A stretch of 64,000 nucleotides of DNA, from positions 1 to 64,000 of the forward strand of contig QNGE01002433.1 of the NCBI GenBank assembly GCA_008508345.1, written 5' to 3'. Under the pieces are notes generated by a model. The model saw nothing but the letters and a program-made list of their open reading frames with translations. It was not told the DNA's origin and searched no databases. Numbering within the stretch: position 1 is the first letter of the stretch; each line of letters begins with the position of its first letter. Origin of the DNA: Paragonimus westermani (taxonomy: Eukaryota > Platyhelminthes > Trematoda > Plagiorchiida > Troglotrematidae). This document shows, one piece after another, positions 40,901 to 55,900 of this stretch. The translations under genes were made by a program, and so were the position numbers.

Positions 40901-43900
40901 AGGTTTCTTTTCGGCTTGCAGTTGCTGGATCACGACACTAGCCAACATTGTCAATGCAACTTCATGTGCCGTACACGTCTCCTAGTCGGCAACCTCCAGT
41001 CACCCGAGCTGTTCTAACGTTCATTGGTTTAGGCTACTATGGCACGTTTTGCATATGTCTGCGCGCCTACCATCTATCGTTGTACTTGCTGCATGTAGCC
41101 GGCATAAGTGGAATTGTTGAAAACCCATGACTTGGCATGAACCTTGAGCCACCTTATAATTCACTCACGATTAATGCTAAATGAATATTCAGCGGACAGA
41201 ACTTCTTTCAGTAAATGCTAACTTTTGACTGGTACAATTCTAAGAAAGCTGATGATGGTGAATAAATTATTGACCAGAGCTAAGTGGCACACGCAACTTC
41301 GTTGCCGTTAAAGTCATAAACGAAATAGGCTCTAAGTAATCGGCTTTACTCATTTCCAGGATAACCAGATGCACTTCTGAAAACATCTACATCACATAGT
41401 ACCTTCACGTTTGTTGACATCTTCGACCGTACTTTGAATCAGTTGTTAAAGTAAGTAGTTTGGATGATGAGTCCTCTGCAAAAACTTGCTAGAAACCATT
41501 TAGAACGGGATTCGGAATAAATGGCATTTTTTAGAGTTAGGCCTTCCGTGAGGGTAGTTGTGTTGTGAAGCTAGTTGCACTCTTCACTGCAAACCAAAAT
41601 TAATATTTGGTGTTACCTGGAGGTAGCGATTTTCATAAGGTTGGTCAAAAATGTTAGTCAAACTGTGGCTTGCCGTTAAATGTATTATTGCTGTCAAAGT
41701 GATACCAGCGTCAGGCGAATGAACTCATCATTTAAATAGACTATAAGCATACTAAAGTCTAGAATCCATTTCGAAGTATTTTTCGACCTTACCGTGAAAA
41801 AACAGAGGGTTAGATAAACTAGCAATCGACTGGATTTACACACGTCACCGACTGTAATGTGCTGCCTAATCGAGTAACCTTTCGAATGGGTGAATTGCAT
41901 GACCACGTGCTGGTCTCCACCCTATGGATGTCGGCAGCTACTTACCTAACACAACAAAGTAGAATTTTGATGGGCTCCGGCAACTTCACAGCTTCTGCAA
42001 CCGTTGGTAGTTTGCCTTTAAATTTCCTCTTACTGGCGACTCGTGTCTGCATCTTCTCAAACAGTAATCAGAATATCTGCGATTGTATACATAGGTATGT
42101 TACTTCATTTGCGTAGCGTCTGCCCATTGTGATTTTGGTTCTTTGTGCTTAACCGCTATCCAACGAAGTGGCTCAGTCTTTCATATCCCGTCCTACTCTT
42201 GTAGTCCATTCTGGTCGTCATACCACCCTAGGCGTCCATTAACCCTATTATCCATTTTAACTCATTCTGTAACCAGTATTTCACTTTCGTTTCAAGGTCG
42301 TGCTTTTATCCGAGCTATGGGCCGTGATCGTTCAGATGTGAATTCCTCAATCGATTGGATGCACACCTTTCACTCTGGCATGCAAGCTACTGCTCAACTG
42401 TATATCGCTCTGAGAGGCGCCTGGATTGCCAAACAGAATAGCCTCTCTTCTGCAAAATCAACAACGCAGTCGGGTACACTGGACGTGTACGTCAGTTTTG
42501 GTGCATCCATGGAGCAGACACATTTCTTGGGTGATCTGTCGGTCTCATTCATCTGGCCACGTATTGTACCTTCTTTCAGCAAAAGGCCTTCAAGTTGCAC
42601 TGTTAACAGTCCAGTTTCCAAGCGTGTAATGCAGTCGGATGCATATTCCTCATTTGCATTTGGCCAAGCGTTGCGGGCTCATTTTCCTACTACCACATGG
42701 CATGATCGCCTATTTTGTGATCTAGTGATCATCAATCCTTCTGACTTGCCCTTGCTGATTCAACCAGTACTTTTGGATGCTGTTTACGATATTCATACAA
42801 ATGTCACAGAATACATGTCACCAGCCGGTCCACTTGGTTCTTTCCTGCGTACGCTTGGCCAATCTGCTTCACCGGATGTATTTTCCAAGGTATTTCTCCA
42901 CTGTTCTTTTGAATTTCCATATCTTTCCTTAGTTAGCATCCTATTTCGTGTCAATGTAGGCATCGGTTTCTGTTGTTGATTACTTGTTGCCCAACAAGTC
43001 GCTCTCTTAACATGCTGATTGATTTATCCTTTTGTGTTTGATTAGAAGTCGGCTTAAAAAGATGAAAGCTTAGCTTGAACTTCAAAGTTTAGATCGACCG
43101 GGGACTAAGTGGCTTAAGTATGTTTGACCGGGTAATCCGACAAAGCCTCTCCCGAGTACTGCTGATATAAATCGGCAATGGTCATGGAAATTTGTAACTG
43201 CGGACAACCAAATCATGTGACGCCCTTTAAGATGAGTCGTTATGTTACCTGCCACGTTGACTGCTGCACAAGTTACTCACACACTGCTGTTTTCAGACGT
43301 TATCTTACACGATAAAGTCAAATCTTTTCATTTGTATATTTGTGGTCTGTCATTGCTTTCGTGTACCACCGCGCCGCATAACAATGTGTTTTGTACGCTA
43401 ACTGCGGCCGCTAGTTTGTTCACTCTCAACACATTGTTACGTTGGGACGATCTCAAAACTCCCGGTGGTGTCAATTTCCTAATAGATGACGATTCGTTCT
43501 CTCACAAAACGTACAATAGGTTTTAGGGCTATCAAACTCTAAGCATATACTCAGGTAACAAGCTTCACCATCGATAACACTGGGTGCACCTGTGTGCACT
43601 AACTTCCGATTTACGCAGTGTTCACTTAGCTTTTTTTAATAACCAAGTGAATATTTTTTCTGTCTCTGCTCACTGGTTGTGTATAACTCTTTCCTTGTAG
43701 GTGGTTAACACAATTGGGTTGAATGGAGGCTATGTGGAAGCAGCGTACTTTTGTGTGCTTGAGCGACCCTTGTTAGTCGAATCTTACTCAGTCTTCAAGT
43801 ACACGTAACTGAAGCACAATTATCAAACGGTCAGCATAAGCCTGTAGGCAGTCCTGTTTCGGAGAACCAATTATTTATAATATATCTCTCTTGTTTGCGT

Positions 43901-46900
43901 AAGGCATTGAGCGTTTAATTTTTACCCATACATGTCCAAACCTAGGAAACTTCTTATCATTCTCGTTTCATTTAATCCCACCACTGCGTTTCACTCAGTT
44001 GTCAAACTTGATTGTTGGGACGTTTTCAATGCAATTTCTTGATCCATCCTCTCTCGGAGACGCTTGGACTTATCATTACGACCAGGAGCACCTCGAAGCA
44101 TCTAACTGTTGTCCAACAATCTTTCTGCCACCCAATATTGGCCGGGCTACTTTGCGACTCACATTCACTCCTGACGCGACCTCAGCAGCATCTGCCCACT
44201 ATCCAACCCGTGTCGTAAGTGAGGCTTCACACAACCTACTTTTGATACGCAATAATCTGACGGCCTTGGAACCAGTCTGGTTGACAGCTCGTCTGGGCAG
44301 AGCTGCCCTAGCTGTCGGTGTTTTGCCAACCCAGTCTAAGGTGTCCGCAGTTGTGTCTAGCACGTCTCCCGCCTACTCTTTCGGTTATCCGAATGAATCG
44401 GAAAGCGTGCAAGTGTTATTTGAAGCGCTCTGGATTCGACCGCGGGAGAACAATACACATGTCGAACTGATCTTCAGGGATCAAACAGAACGTTTCACGG
44501 ATAAACAGTCGCTGCCACCTGGCCAATCCTTAACGACGCTAAACTTTGATTTTGAAAAAAAGTTCCTTTGGCCTTTCTGTGAGTGATCTACGTTCTATTG
44601 TTCGCTGTTATTATACGTCCTGTGAAAATGCCTCATTTACGAGGTGTGCAATCCAGTCTTATGTTGTCTTGTGACACGTTTCATTGGCCTCAAACGGCGT
44701 GCTGTCAGGGTGCATTTTACTAACAACTTTGTACGCTGCGTTTATCCATTGTTGCGTCTGTCGATTGGCATATGACGGAATGCTCGTGCGAACAACGCGT
44801 GGTTCGCCAGAGCGCGCCACAGCGAACCAAAATGAACGGCACCGGTCATCTGACGGGGATCTGCCACAAACAGTGCATGGTCTACACTCGCAACTCGTTG
44901 CACTTTTGCCTGTTTACCGATTCAAATTCAGGCGCCGAAATTGCATAAGACAGCCTCTCGTTGTTTCTGTTCTCGGTACCATTCACTTACTCGAACTTGG
45001 CTGAATACCATACGGTTTCACTGGATTCAACACAATTCCTTCGAGGCCGGCGGTTGTTTTGAATTTCGAAAGCGTATTGATGGTGTACTATATTGCAGAC
45101 AGACGTTAAATAAGGAAGACCGTGAGGAAGCTCAGTAGCAGGCGACTCTTCTTGCACATGTGCTTTCCCACGATGTAACGTGGTGGCAATTAAGTCCATG
45201 TACGAGCTATTACTCGGTCGACGGACAGAACCATGTTGAGCTCTCTAGATCACACGTTCATTGATTTGATCCGCAAGTGATTTTAATGTCAACATTCTCT
45301 GTGTAGGATGACTGAATAGTTACTCCCATAAACCGACGAAGCCTTATGCAAAAGTTTGAGTCGGTTCACAACAAAGTAGCCTTTTTAGGGCGAGTTCTCA
45401 CTAACTACATTGCTCGTATTTTGTCCAGTTTATTCACTGGACTCGGGCTGTAATGCTGCCAGCGAAAAGGTGACAAATATGATGGATTCGTGTGAAAATC
45501 GATTGATCAATGAATTACGAGCGTCCATCGTGGGTCACCAGGACAGTCGATGAAGAGAAGCGAGTTTATATATTTAAAAATGCAACCAATGGAGAGAGTA
45601 TCCCCATACTCTTTTTCTCAGCAGCTGGCTAATCTACGCCAGCTGACCGTGCTCATTTGTGTTGTACGCGAGCATATATGACAGTCTACTGTCTGGGCTA
45701 GCTGATAACCAGCAACCGAGCCTTCGATTTTTCTGAACGACCGTATGCGGTCGTCTGTTTAATCGGATTGTTCGAACCCTTAATCATCACGACAATATCG
45801 ATAGACATTTTAGAGAAATGTTTAATCCCATTGTCCGCTTACTATTATTGGGCCGCTCACTTCCTGGTCTGGAAGGTTTTTGATCTTGGTTTGTTTTCAG
45901 TGTGGTTGTACTTTCTCCGCGATTCTTGCACATAAGCTCCCATTGCATGGGTGATTTTGTCACCATAAATGCATTTGTGTACGCGAATGATGGGTCTCTT
46001 GTTCGACTCTGTGAATAAACCTCACACTTCTTCTCTTACTGGTATCATGCACATCTTTCTGTATAGGACGATTGACATGGTTCTATCCTAATTTTTCCTG
46101 CCGCATTGTCCGAACACATGTTGGTCATCACATTACCGAATGCAACTGTCTGACTGCGTCTGTAAAACATTTAAGGGCGATTTGATGATTGTGTTATAGG
46201 CTACTCATAACATTAATAAGTAGTGAGTGTTTGGGCATATCACCAAGGCTTACTCCAGAGGTCCCTATAGGATAGGGACAGAGTAGCCTTTCATTAGGTG
46301 TTTAAAAACCACGTGCGGATATCAAAACCCGTGCCAGCTGCCAAATTAAATGTTGATCAGTCAGATGTTGATGGAATCAATGGTCGCATGCAAAAGTAGC
46401 GTCTGCGCTCGTGATAATGTGTGCTTCTGTAAAAGCTGAGTCCCGGTGCCAGCCGCCTTCTACATACAACAACAGCGCCTCGCTGAGCAGTTGTATGCTT
46501 TCGAGCGGTTGTTCCAAAGTAATTTGGTTTCATTTTCAATTCTTCACTCGCATCTTGTGAATTACGTTTACTCCATTTCCCACGCTGTCGTTTATGCAGG
46601 TACCGTATTGGACGATCCCAATGTCGCCTACTCCGTTCTCGATACCATGTTACCCGTCGGTCAACACTTTCAGAGTGCTACGACAAGAGAGTCCAATAAA
46701 CCGACCGAAATGCTAGTCACTCTGTCCATCCGTCGTCTATTGGTCCTTATAAACACAGGAGACGTGCCAATCGAAGTGCCTCTTCTGGTCTTGGGTCCGG
46801 ACAGTAATTTCCATTCTTTGTTTGATCATGCAGCTGGAGCCGCTGAATCTGATCCGTTGGCATGTATCTACTCAAGTTTCACTCTGACACCGTGTTTAGC

Positions 46901-49900
46901 CCCCAAAGATTACGTCGACGCTAGTGAACGTGCTCGTTCGAAACCAACTTCTCTGGTGATCAAACCGGGTGCGCATCTTCCGTTGGAAGTCACGTATCAT
47001 CCGGACTTCGTTCGAACTTCTGTGACCGCTCGTGTGTGGATATTGGCATTTCCACAAAGCACGCCATCTGGCAACACATTAGATGCAATTTGGAATGTGT
47101 GTGTTAATCACACCGATTCAGGCAGTTCGTTTGCAGAGTGCCTTACCTCAAGCATGCTCCACATGCCGTTGGTACGCCTGAGCGCCTCATTCCCGTGGTC
47201 TTTTCTCAAAGTCTGCTTGGATGTTCTTCCTCGACCTTGGGTTGAGATGTTCATGTGGTAAGTGTCATCGTAAAAATGTCTTTCTCCTGGCCTCCATTCT
47301 CATACTTTCGTATATGGGCGTGCTGATTGGCTTACTAATTTTTACGTCTGTTAACTGCCCACTTATTTACACCTACCATTTATAAGGTTTCTCTATCACG
47401 CACTTCACACGTATGCTTCAACACTTCATTACAGGACCCCCATTCTACTGCTCTTTAGTATCAATCTGTGTGGCGTTCTGTTCCTCGGCTTAGGAGATGC
47501 GATTCGCATACACGGTGCCCATCTACGTCTTCGTCAGGCCATTGATCGACTGCCTGTCAACGCTTTCCCTGATCCATCGCGAGTGTTCAGCTTCGAGCAT
47601 TTGGTGAATGGCACGCCGTTCAGTAACGTTGACTCTGTTGGAATCGTGCACAAGTCTTCAGATACCCGTGCGCGTTCAAAAAGCCGTGATATGGTAGAGC
47701 AACGAGTTGCGTTGAAGAAAACTCCCCCTTCGCTAACGCCAAGCTCTACTTGTGTTGGGGCTGTTGAGCCGGATCCCGAAACATCCTGGTCCAATGAAGT
47801 GATGCGAATGGCTTTTACGGCGCCATTTTTCGTGGGCTTGGTGGTTCGATTCATTGGCCTGTTTTTTTCCCTGATTGTACTCAATCCTTTCCAGCGCATC
47901 CGTGTTCTCATTTACAGACCTAAATCTTCTGTTATCTGCTCAGCATCATCCACCGACTGCAGTCCTCTGCAAAAAGGATCAAGGAGTATTAATTCAAACC
48001 TGGTCTCACCACAGACAATTTTGTCTGCAAATGATAAGTTTGTGGACTCCGACGAAGGCAGTGCTAAGAGTGTGCGCAACGACAGTAAAGTGAGAAATCG
48101 TGCTGATTATTGTTTAACCCAATTCTCACCGACGAGTTCAGTCATTTACTCACGTTTCCCTATGTTGAATCGTTATTATCAGCGTTGTTTTCCTCAAACA
48201 CTGTTGCATGCTATCCCAGTCGTTTTACTTTAGTTTTTTATTTAGTTTAATTCCCGATAGTTCTTGTCTTTATTACCGACTTTTTTCCCCTTCAGGGTTG
48301 TACAAAGTCGCAATCGAAACATTCGACTTCTGATAGCTTGAAGTCCATTGGCGGTACACGGTGCGTTCGAAACATACTGGTGGACGTTCTTCTAATACTT
48401 TTAAGTCACTAGTTCCTTCCGTTACTTTTGAGAGAGTAATCTATTCTGTTCGCTTTTAGCGATCTGTTCTGCTTTCTGCTTGCATTCTGCTGCGAAATAC
48501 TTCCCGTTATCGAATAATACAGTCCCGGTTATTTTATGAGCTGTATTTTATTTCTTGTAAGACCTAGGCCTTTATTTGTCTTGTTGCCACAAAACATGAA
48601 CCGCCTCAATTTTCATCGCACATTTTCACCTCGTAGCCACTCGTTAACCTATATTTTGTCCACATTTCAGGGAGGATCTACGCTGGACGTCGTCTTTTGA
48701 GAGTCGATCTTCTGATCTGCTTAAAGCCTCTGCTCGTCGCAAAAGACCCAGCAAAACAGAAACGTCGCTCACGTTTGAGATTGGAAACACGCAACTCTTC
48801 GACCAGAGCGTGAAAACTGATCGTGAATCCAGCTCACCCACACATGACACACAAGGCCGAGAGGGTCACCGTTCGTCAACTGGCATATCCAGGTGTAAAG
48901 GCAAGGATGCTCCAATGTCGGAGGCGAAAATCGCGGCTGCTGTTCGCGCGACCATGCGACTGGCCGAAGAGACTAGCTCTCAGGCTCGCCGAAAAGTTGC
49001 CGTCACGAAGCAGAATGGGCAGGACAAAACACGGGTATCGTACTCTTCGGCTTCCTCGTCATCCGGTCCAGACCAGGACGGCGTGAAAAATATGCCTTTG
49101 AATCTTCTGCGCAGCAAACTCGAACATTCGGCTGCGATTAAGGGAGTTTCAAAGACTGCCGTAGTTGCTGGTTACAAAAGCGATATTCGTTCAAATGAAG
49201 AGCCTCCTCATTCGAGGTTAGCGTTTGACGATGTTTCTTTTTCGATTGTCTGCCAACTGTGTCCTCATAATTGAGCATGACTTCTACATGAACTAGAATT
49301 AACGTTTGATATACATACCAAATGTGTTGTATAACAGGCAGTTTCGTCGGAGTAGTATAGTACTCACAAGTAGTATATTACCTACAGAACAAAGGGGCAA
49401 GCCCCGAACGCCAGGAAGATGATGGACAAGAAGAGACTATCGGAATAGTGTATACGTGCTGTGTGAAAACTTCCACCAAAGCGAATGACAACGTACTGTC
49501 ACCTATTGTATGTGAATGCATGTCTGCCGTGCAAATGAGTGTACGTATTTGTGGTTCGATTTTTGAAATGACGTGTACGGGAGTTTGCACAATAGACGAA
49601 TTCGCAGGCCAAGCGTCTTTTGTGGTCACAACACATGTACTATGTACTACTCTGGTGGTGGAATGCGCCTTCTGTTTGTTGTCTTTGTCTGCGACCATGC
49701 TAAACTGAGGTTTTCTCCGCGCTACAGATTGCAAATGTCCAGCGTTGTTGAAGTTACTTCTGCAATATTCATTACACACGACTGAAACGACGGTCTACAA
49801 GTGTTTATCTTCTCAGTTCTAGGGAAATACGTTAGGCCGATCGTTTTGTCTATGGTTACGAGCTATTTGGTTTTTTTTTGCTGTCCGATCTTCGACAAGT

Positions 49901-52900
49901 GTAAGTTAAACTAAGTGTTCTACTTTGTTTATATTGCTCAGTTATTTTCGGTTCTTTAGGTGAATTAAAGGCGATATCTGCCTGTTATGTAACACTCTCC
50001 AACAAGTATCGTCTTAGAGGGGAGCATTTTTTCACTAGGTATTTTCATTGTAGAATCAAACCTTCCAGAAACTTACGGGACTTGAGATCTTGAACTAGAC
50101 ACGGTTCTTACAGGAAGAAGCAATACGGTAGTGTTTCCAGTCTGTACCCATATTGCCTAAACAGTAACCTTAGGATGATTCATCAAATTGCGTAGATCCG
50201 TTCGTAAGTGGTTATTGTAGATCGGTCTGGTGGACGTGAATTGGATCTACACCTAGCTGAGGAACCGGATTTTAAGGCTTATTCAACAGTAGTTTTTCTC
50301 CGTGAGCCTTGTCACATCTGTGCCCGCTAAATGTTCACTGGAGTACGTCAGCAGTGCTCTTCAGGTGCGATTCCTTGCAAGTGTGGGTGTGCAGAGGTCA
50401 TTAGATTCGGAGCACCTGGGGTCATTGATGTCAGTGATGCGTTCCAGTGTGACATAAACTTGCTTTTGCCGATGCATAAAAATAGCAAGCCACGCCTCAC
50501 TGATATTTTAGCGCATTGTAAAACGGTGACTGACTGAATGGTATTCCTTAAGGTATGATATTTTTCATCTTTTCTCCCTTAATTTAGTCATGGACTACCT
50601 ATGGTGATGATGGTCAGATTTTTTTCATTTGGTTCCCGTTTAGACCTTGGCAGTTTGACCATATTTAAAACTGTATAACCATACTGTTACACAACAAAAA
50701 ATACTGAACTGCTTAAGGCCAAGCAGTTCAACGTCTAGTCCGATCGGCGTGTAGCCGGTATGATTGTCCAAGGTAGTTATTAGTGTAATACGGTTGTGTA
50801 ATCGTCAAGACCTGTCCGATGGTGTGCTCTTTATTAAGGGGTCTGTATTACACCGATATACTAAAAACACTCCTAATGAGACCCCAGTCTGTTTCAATGG
50901 TTCTGATAGTGTCCTTGTCTTTCACGACTTTCGCATGCTCTGTACAGTACAATACATTTCCAGAGAAGAAACACAGGCTCTCCAGTGGAAGGAGTGTTGT
51001 AGTACGTGCTATCATTTTGAAAAAATGACTTACCCTTTTAGCTTGTTTACCGGTGGGTTTCCACTAAATAAGATATATTAGAATTAGAATATCTTGAAAT
51101 AGCGCCAGGTCTTTCTTTTCTCATTAGGTTTTTGAAATCTGTTTTAGCGCTGCGTCACCATTTCCCACTGCAATATATCAGTGGTAGACCCAAATGTTCA
51201 ACTGTTACGTCATTCTGGAATGCTGACAAAACTTCAGTTTACGAATGGGAGATGAGATAGTGGTGGGCCTGGCTTTGACTAAGGGTTTTGTGTTCAAAAT
51301 TGAACGTGCAACATCAAACATCGCTCAAATTGGGAGGAAACGGTGTTCTCCAGACAGCTTCTTTATAGTACACACTGCCTTCTTCACTACTGGCATTTAC
51401 ACAACAGAAAACTCGGTCAGGCAACAGCGGCATTTGTTCCACTTATTCCAACTGGGGAGCTGCAAAGCCTACCATTTTTATATGTTGGTTAATTGATTTT
51501 ATAGATTTCAGACCATAGTTACTCATATACACAGAAACATTTGACGGAAAGCAGAAGGGTTGCACCCTATGCAGCTATTTGAGGGGCAACACTTGTAACC
51601 ATTCATTACGGTGTTGTATTGAGAATCTCTTCGTACAATTCAAAATACGGTGAATCCCGTTTACTTCCCTGCAAAGTTGCAAAGTGACGAATATGTTTCG
51701 GTGTCCTCAAAGTCGCTACCTTTTTGAAACTAGTGATTATGTCAGAAAGACCAGCATCAGATCGACCAACGAACAGCTTCCAGACGAGAAGTAGTTGCAT
51801 CCACAGGGTTGTATATCGTGCTGTTGGCTGCGTAGGAATGTTTCGGTAGTAAGACGGATTCCTCTATTCATGCGGCGGAACTACTTTTATACTTGAATGC
51901 ATGCTGTCTTTCAGTGAACTTCGAAACAAAATTCTGAATCCCAACACTTTTCCTGCCACCGCTGGCTTGTTAACTGAACCGACTGAAAAATCCACAGCAT
52001 AATTTAACACCTGCATGTAGCCTATGAATATGTTCACTCCGAACCTTAACATCCAGAACAGGATAGCAATGTTCTTTTCACCGCACCCTTTGGCTAGACA
52101 ATCTCTTTACTTCTAATTTCGCTAGACGTTTATGTCAGTGTCTTCTCATTGCATCGATGACTGGAAAGACTAACATACATCATGGGGAAACTACCTGAAT
52201 TCTGACAAAATAACCATAGTTTCCAGGTCTTTAGCTTTCAGTCTCGCTGCTTATGCTCACCGGCGCTGGGGACGACAAAAGGTTGCTAGATTTGGGAGAT
52301 ATCTAGCTGTCATCCTTGTTATAGGACCTGGCCGTCCAAACTAGCACCTACTTAAACATTGAGCAAGTGAATCCGTTTCACACGTATAACCGAATATCCG
52401 CCTCCCCGTTAACAACATGCATACGTCTGCGAGTTGACGCATATATTACGGAGCTCCCTTCCGAGCTCAGTATTTTTCTTTACAATGTGGGTTATTCAAC
52501 TAATTTATTGTTGCTCGTTTTCCTCATTTTATTTGCTTAACCTGCTTTGCTTGAAAAACCACCACTCTCACTGCTCCATCCCATTCTCACAATATCCATA
52601 CCTATTATTACGTGCTTTTCCACACGGTTACATTCACAGTCTGATTGACTCACATGCCCAAAGGGATCCCAATCGACCGTCTACCAACGCCGTCCAACCA
52701 GGTATGTACCTCTGTTTTCGTTGAGGTGTTAAAATTCATTTGCTTCGTAATTAAAATACACTTTCTTTGTGTGAGTTCGTCCACCGACCGAATAAAAACG
52801 TTTGGCTTTAATCAATCAAACACGTTTTAGTCATCTATGTTCCACACCGGTTCGTTTGAGGATTTCGCCTCGTTTGGGTCGTTCTACTTGTCCGGCGATT

Positions 52901-55900
52901 TGTGAAATCTGTTAATCGAATAACGACCTTGGCCGATCTTTCGTAGGAACCGACTGATTGAGCGATTTTCGGTGATCATCTTGCTTTTCTGTTTCATTAG
53001 TACAATTTCCCTTTCAAGTCATGTGCCTATTCTACCTTGCCGGTAATCTTTTTTCACGGTTTTTGCTATTCCTAAATACTTATTGCGCTGTGTTGAGACG
53101 TTTCTTATTGGTTTTCGCCTCGTTTTTGTGGACCTGTCAGCTTTCGTACCCTGGACGGAAATTCCGCACTCAACTTGTTAACCATTGATTGTTTAAACCT
53201 TCTTTGTTTGAACACTTCGTCATCATATCCATGCATCCCATACCACTATAATTCCCTTCTGCTCCCATTTTTAGTTACGTTTGTAGATGATGGGCCCCTG
53301 CCTTCTTTTTTAGTATGCCCGGTTTCCCTCATTGACTGGTCATACGTATTTTTCCTTAATGTAGATATTTCCAGTGACTACCCCCAGTCGCTCTCCGAAT
53401 CAGTCAACCCCTTTATGAGTCACTCTGTCCAAGGTGTTGGTGAGCCAGAACTAGAAATCTGTTGGCCGTCTATCCGTGATAACAACGGTACCGGCTTTAC
53501 AGCTCCTCCGGATACCCATGTCCCGAGACCGTGGGATGAAGGAGTGGCTGAGGTTACTAATCTGTGCGATCCGGAATCAGTTTGCTGGTATGACTCTTCG
53601 TTATCGTCATCTTCGAGTCGTGATAGTCCAGACGTCGGTAAGTTATGTGGATCGCCTGTCTCTTTATATGCTTTCCACTTGTACTCTTTGTTGAATTTAT
53701 TTGTTGAACACGTCAAGGCCGTCCTCATTGAGTAAATTCGACGTAGGTGCTTTTTGGGCGTCCTAAGGAGAACGTAATGGAGGCTTACCCTGCTCAAATA
53801 AGCACAATAGATTGGATTATTTTCCGGTTTACAAAGCGAAACTGTGATTGGTTTCTGACATTTTTCATTGTCATCAAAGCCTGTTATTTTTTGTAGGTTC
53901 TCCATTACATTACATCCGTCCCCGACCCCCCCCCCAATATATAATCGTCATCTTTTCCCCTCTCCGTTTACCACACGACACAGAAATCTTTCAGATTTGT
54001 TTTTTCGCCTTCTTCACCTCGTATTTTGGGTGATGTATGTTGACTTTCGCTGGGATAACTGGTTGTTTACCCTTTTTCCAGCTATGCATAAAATCGCTGC
54101 TGAGAGTCAAGCGTTTGCTGATGCCTTTATGTACTGCGTAACCGAACCGAGGAGATTGCATTCCTTAAATCGAGGCGAACAACGTATCTGTTCCCAGCGC
54201 TCCACAAGAACTATGAAAGTAGTTCCAGGTACTTTTGACCCACCGCAGGTGTCTGGCATCCGACCCACAGAGTTTTTGGGGTACGTCAACGTAGTATTCA
54301 TCATTACTAATATAGTGCTCTGTTTTACCTCATTTTCTACGCTGTCTTTTTGCGAGTCACCTGTTAGTCAATGTATGTTGCAATTTTTCAGTAGCGTGAC
54401 GTGACGGCCTAAAAACTTATTGTAAAACTTTTTGAGAGCGAGTTTGGTGATCAGGACCGTTTTACACTGTGAAGTATCTATCTGGCTCCAGTATTCGAAC
54501 AGCATTCACCATATCTTCCTAAGATCTCGCGATGGATGCGTTTCAAGCGATTGCAATACACCCGTAATTTGAAACGCTGGGTGTAATGACCGTAGTGTGA
54601 TAGGAACACGTTCGATTTGATCATCGCCTTTGTAGATTAAAGTCTCTTTTGCACTCTGACAAATAATGTAGAGCTTGAGCTTCTGACAAGGGTTTATTCT
54701 GAGATACACAAGTGCGCTGCAATTGCGCATTCGATAAAAGAATAGCCAGAGTGTATAAGCATCGATTGGTCTCATCATTTTCTGCTGTCCTGCTTAGAAC
54801 AGTGATCTTCCCTATGAATTACAAAGCCGGATTATTTGATGACGTCCACGAAAAATATAACTGTCCTGTAAGGTTCGAAATCCATAAGTTGTGACATGAC
54901 TGGTGGTCTTGTCCATCCTCATGCTGAATTCACCAGTTTCGGGCCTGATTCCGATCACATCCATACTTTTTATATTTACAGAACACATGCTACCATTTCA
55001 GCTTGCAGACTGTTCCAGTGTTTTGCTGAAACTCATCAGGAATTCACTACGAATGCAGATAATGCCGTTTGCCTTATTAACCACTTCAACTGATGCAGTC
55101 TGTCGCATGGTCCTCCCGCGAACCACAAACATAGACTGAGCAGCGATCAAAACCTATTTCAATGGAACTCATGGTTGTATTTATAAAGAACACCTAGAGC
55201 CGGTGATCTTCCTTTATGCTCGCTCACGTCGATCAGCTGCCTGTTCGATCTGATCTGCCAAGGTGTTCCTTGTCGTTGATTTTTTTTGTCCAGTGATGCT
55301 GCCCTATTTCCTGGCCATTCCTCTTGTTTCGAGTGGTGAGGTTTCGTTCGTCTCGTTCACTCGTACCAAACAGTACACGTCAGTGTCCTATCGTTGAGCC
55401 ATTGGTAAATATGTCTGACTTTACTGGCTGACCTAAGTTTGTCTATTGTAGCCGAACACCGGTTCCAACTAGCATTACACAACCCTTACTGAATAATAGA
55501 TCAGTTTGTGTAACAGGATCGTTGCAGCTGCTGCCCTTAGGAAACTTGACAAATGCATCCCCTCTAATAACTTCAGAGCAAAAGACTCACGCATGTTGCA
55601 GAATGTTAACTCTTGCCTGATTCACAAACATAAACATGCAGAGTACACAGATCACTTCATTAAAAGCAGACTGAGTGTATGTACGTAAATTCACATGAAA
55701 TGTTGTGTAATCAGAACGACTGCAATATGATAGGTTGCATCAGTTACTCCTGTGCCTAAAATACCGGCCGGTAGGTTAGGATCACCATACCTTCACCAAA
55801 TGCCAATAATTCCGAGTTCCAACTACGTAACAGTGTTTCGGATAAGTCAATTTAATCAACTTGGCTGCCTGTTTTGATGAGCTGTTTAGTAGTTGATGTG

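Larger units (their letters stand above)
33899..42296. other. Intron 9
   Basis: About 8.4 kb. It contains an RTE-like LINE (34614-37640) broken by an assembly gap, a tRNA-like inverted pair (38576-38837) and a minus-strand reverse transcriptase fragment (39620-40345). 40346-42296 holds a 146-codon frame (40346-40786) without motifs and nothing else recognised. Confidence 0.65.

Noticed and set aside
44684..45004. 106-codon frame with an arginine-rich end, faintly like text near 720-760
   Set aside because: The shared stretch is only about a dozen bases around TTGCATAAGA, too short to claim a repeat.
48090..48233. Continuation of the open frame of exon 13 to a stop at 48233
   Set aside because: The donor at 48089 joins exon 14 in phase, and the chain then reaches four further exons; the open read-through is more simply intron sequence, though a retained-intron isoform is not excluded.
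49378..49779. Overlapping frames on both strands (133 codons on minus, 86 on plus)
   Set aside because: Neither translation shows a motif or a domain-like pattern; mutual openness on both strands is common in stop-poor sequence.
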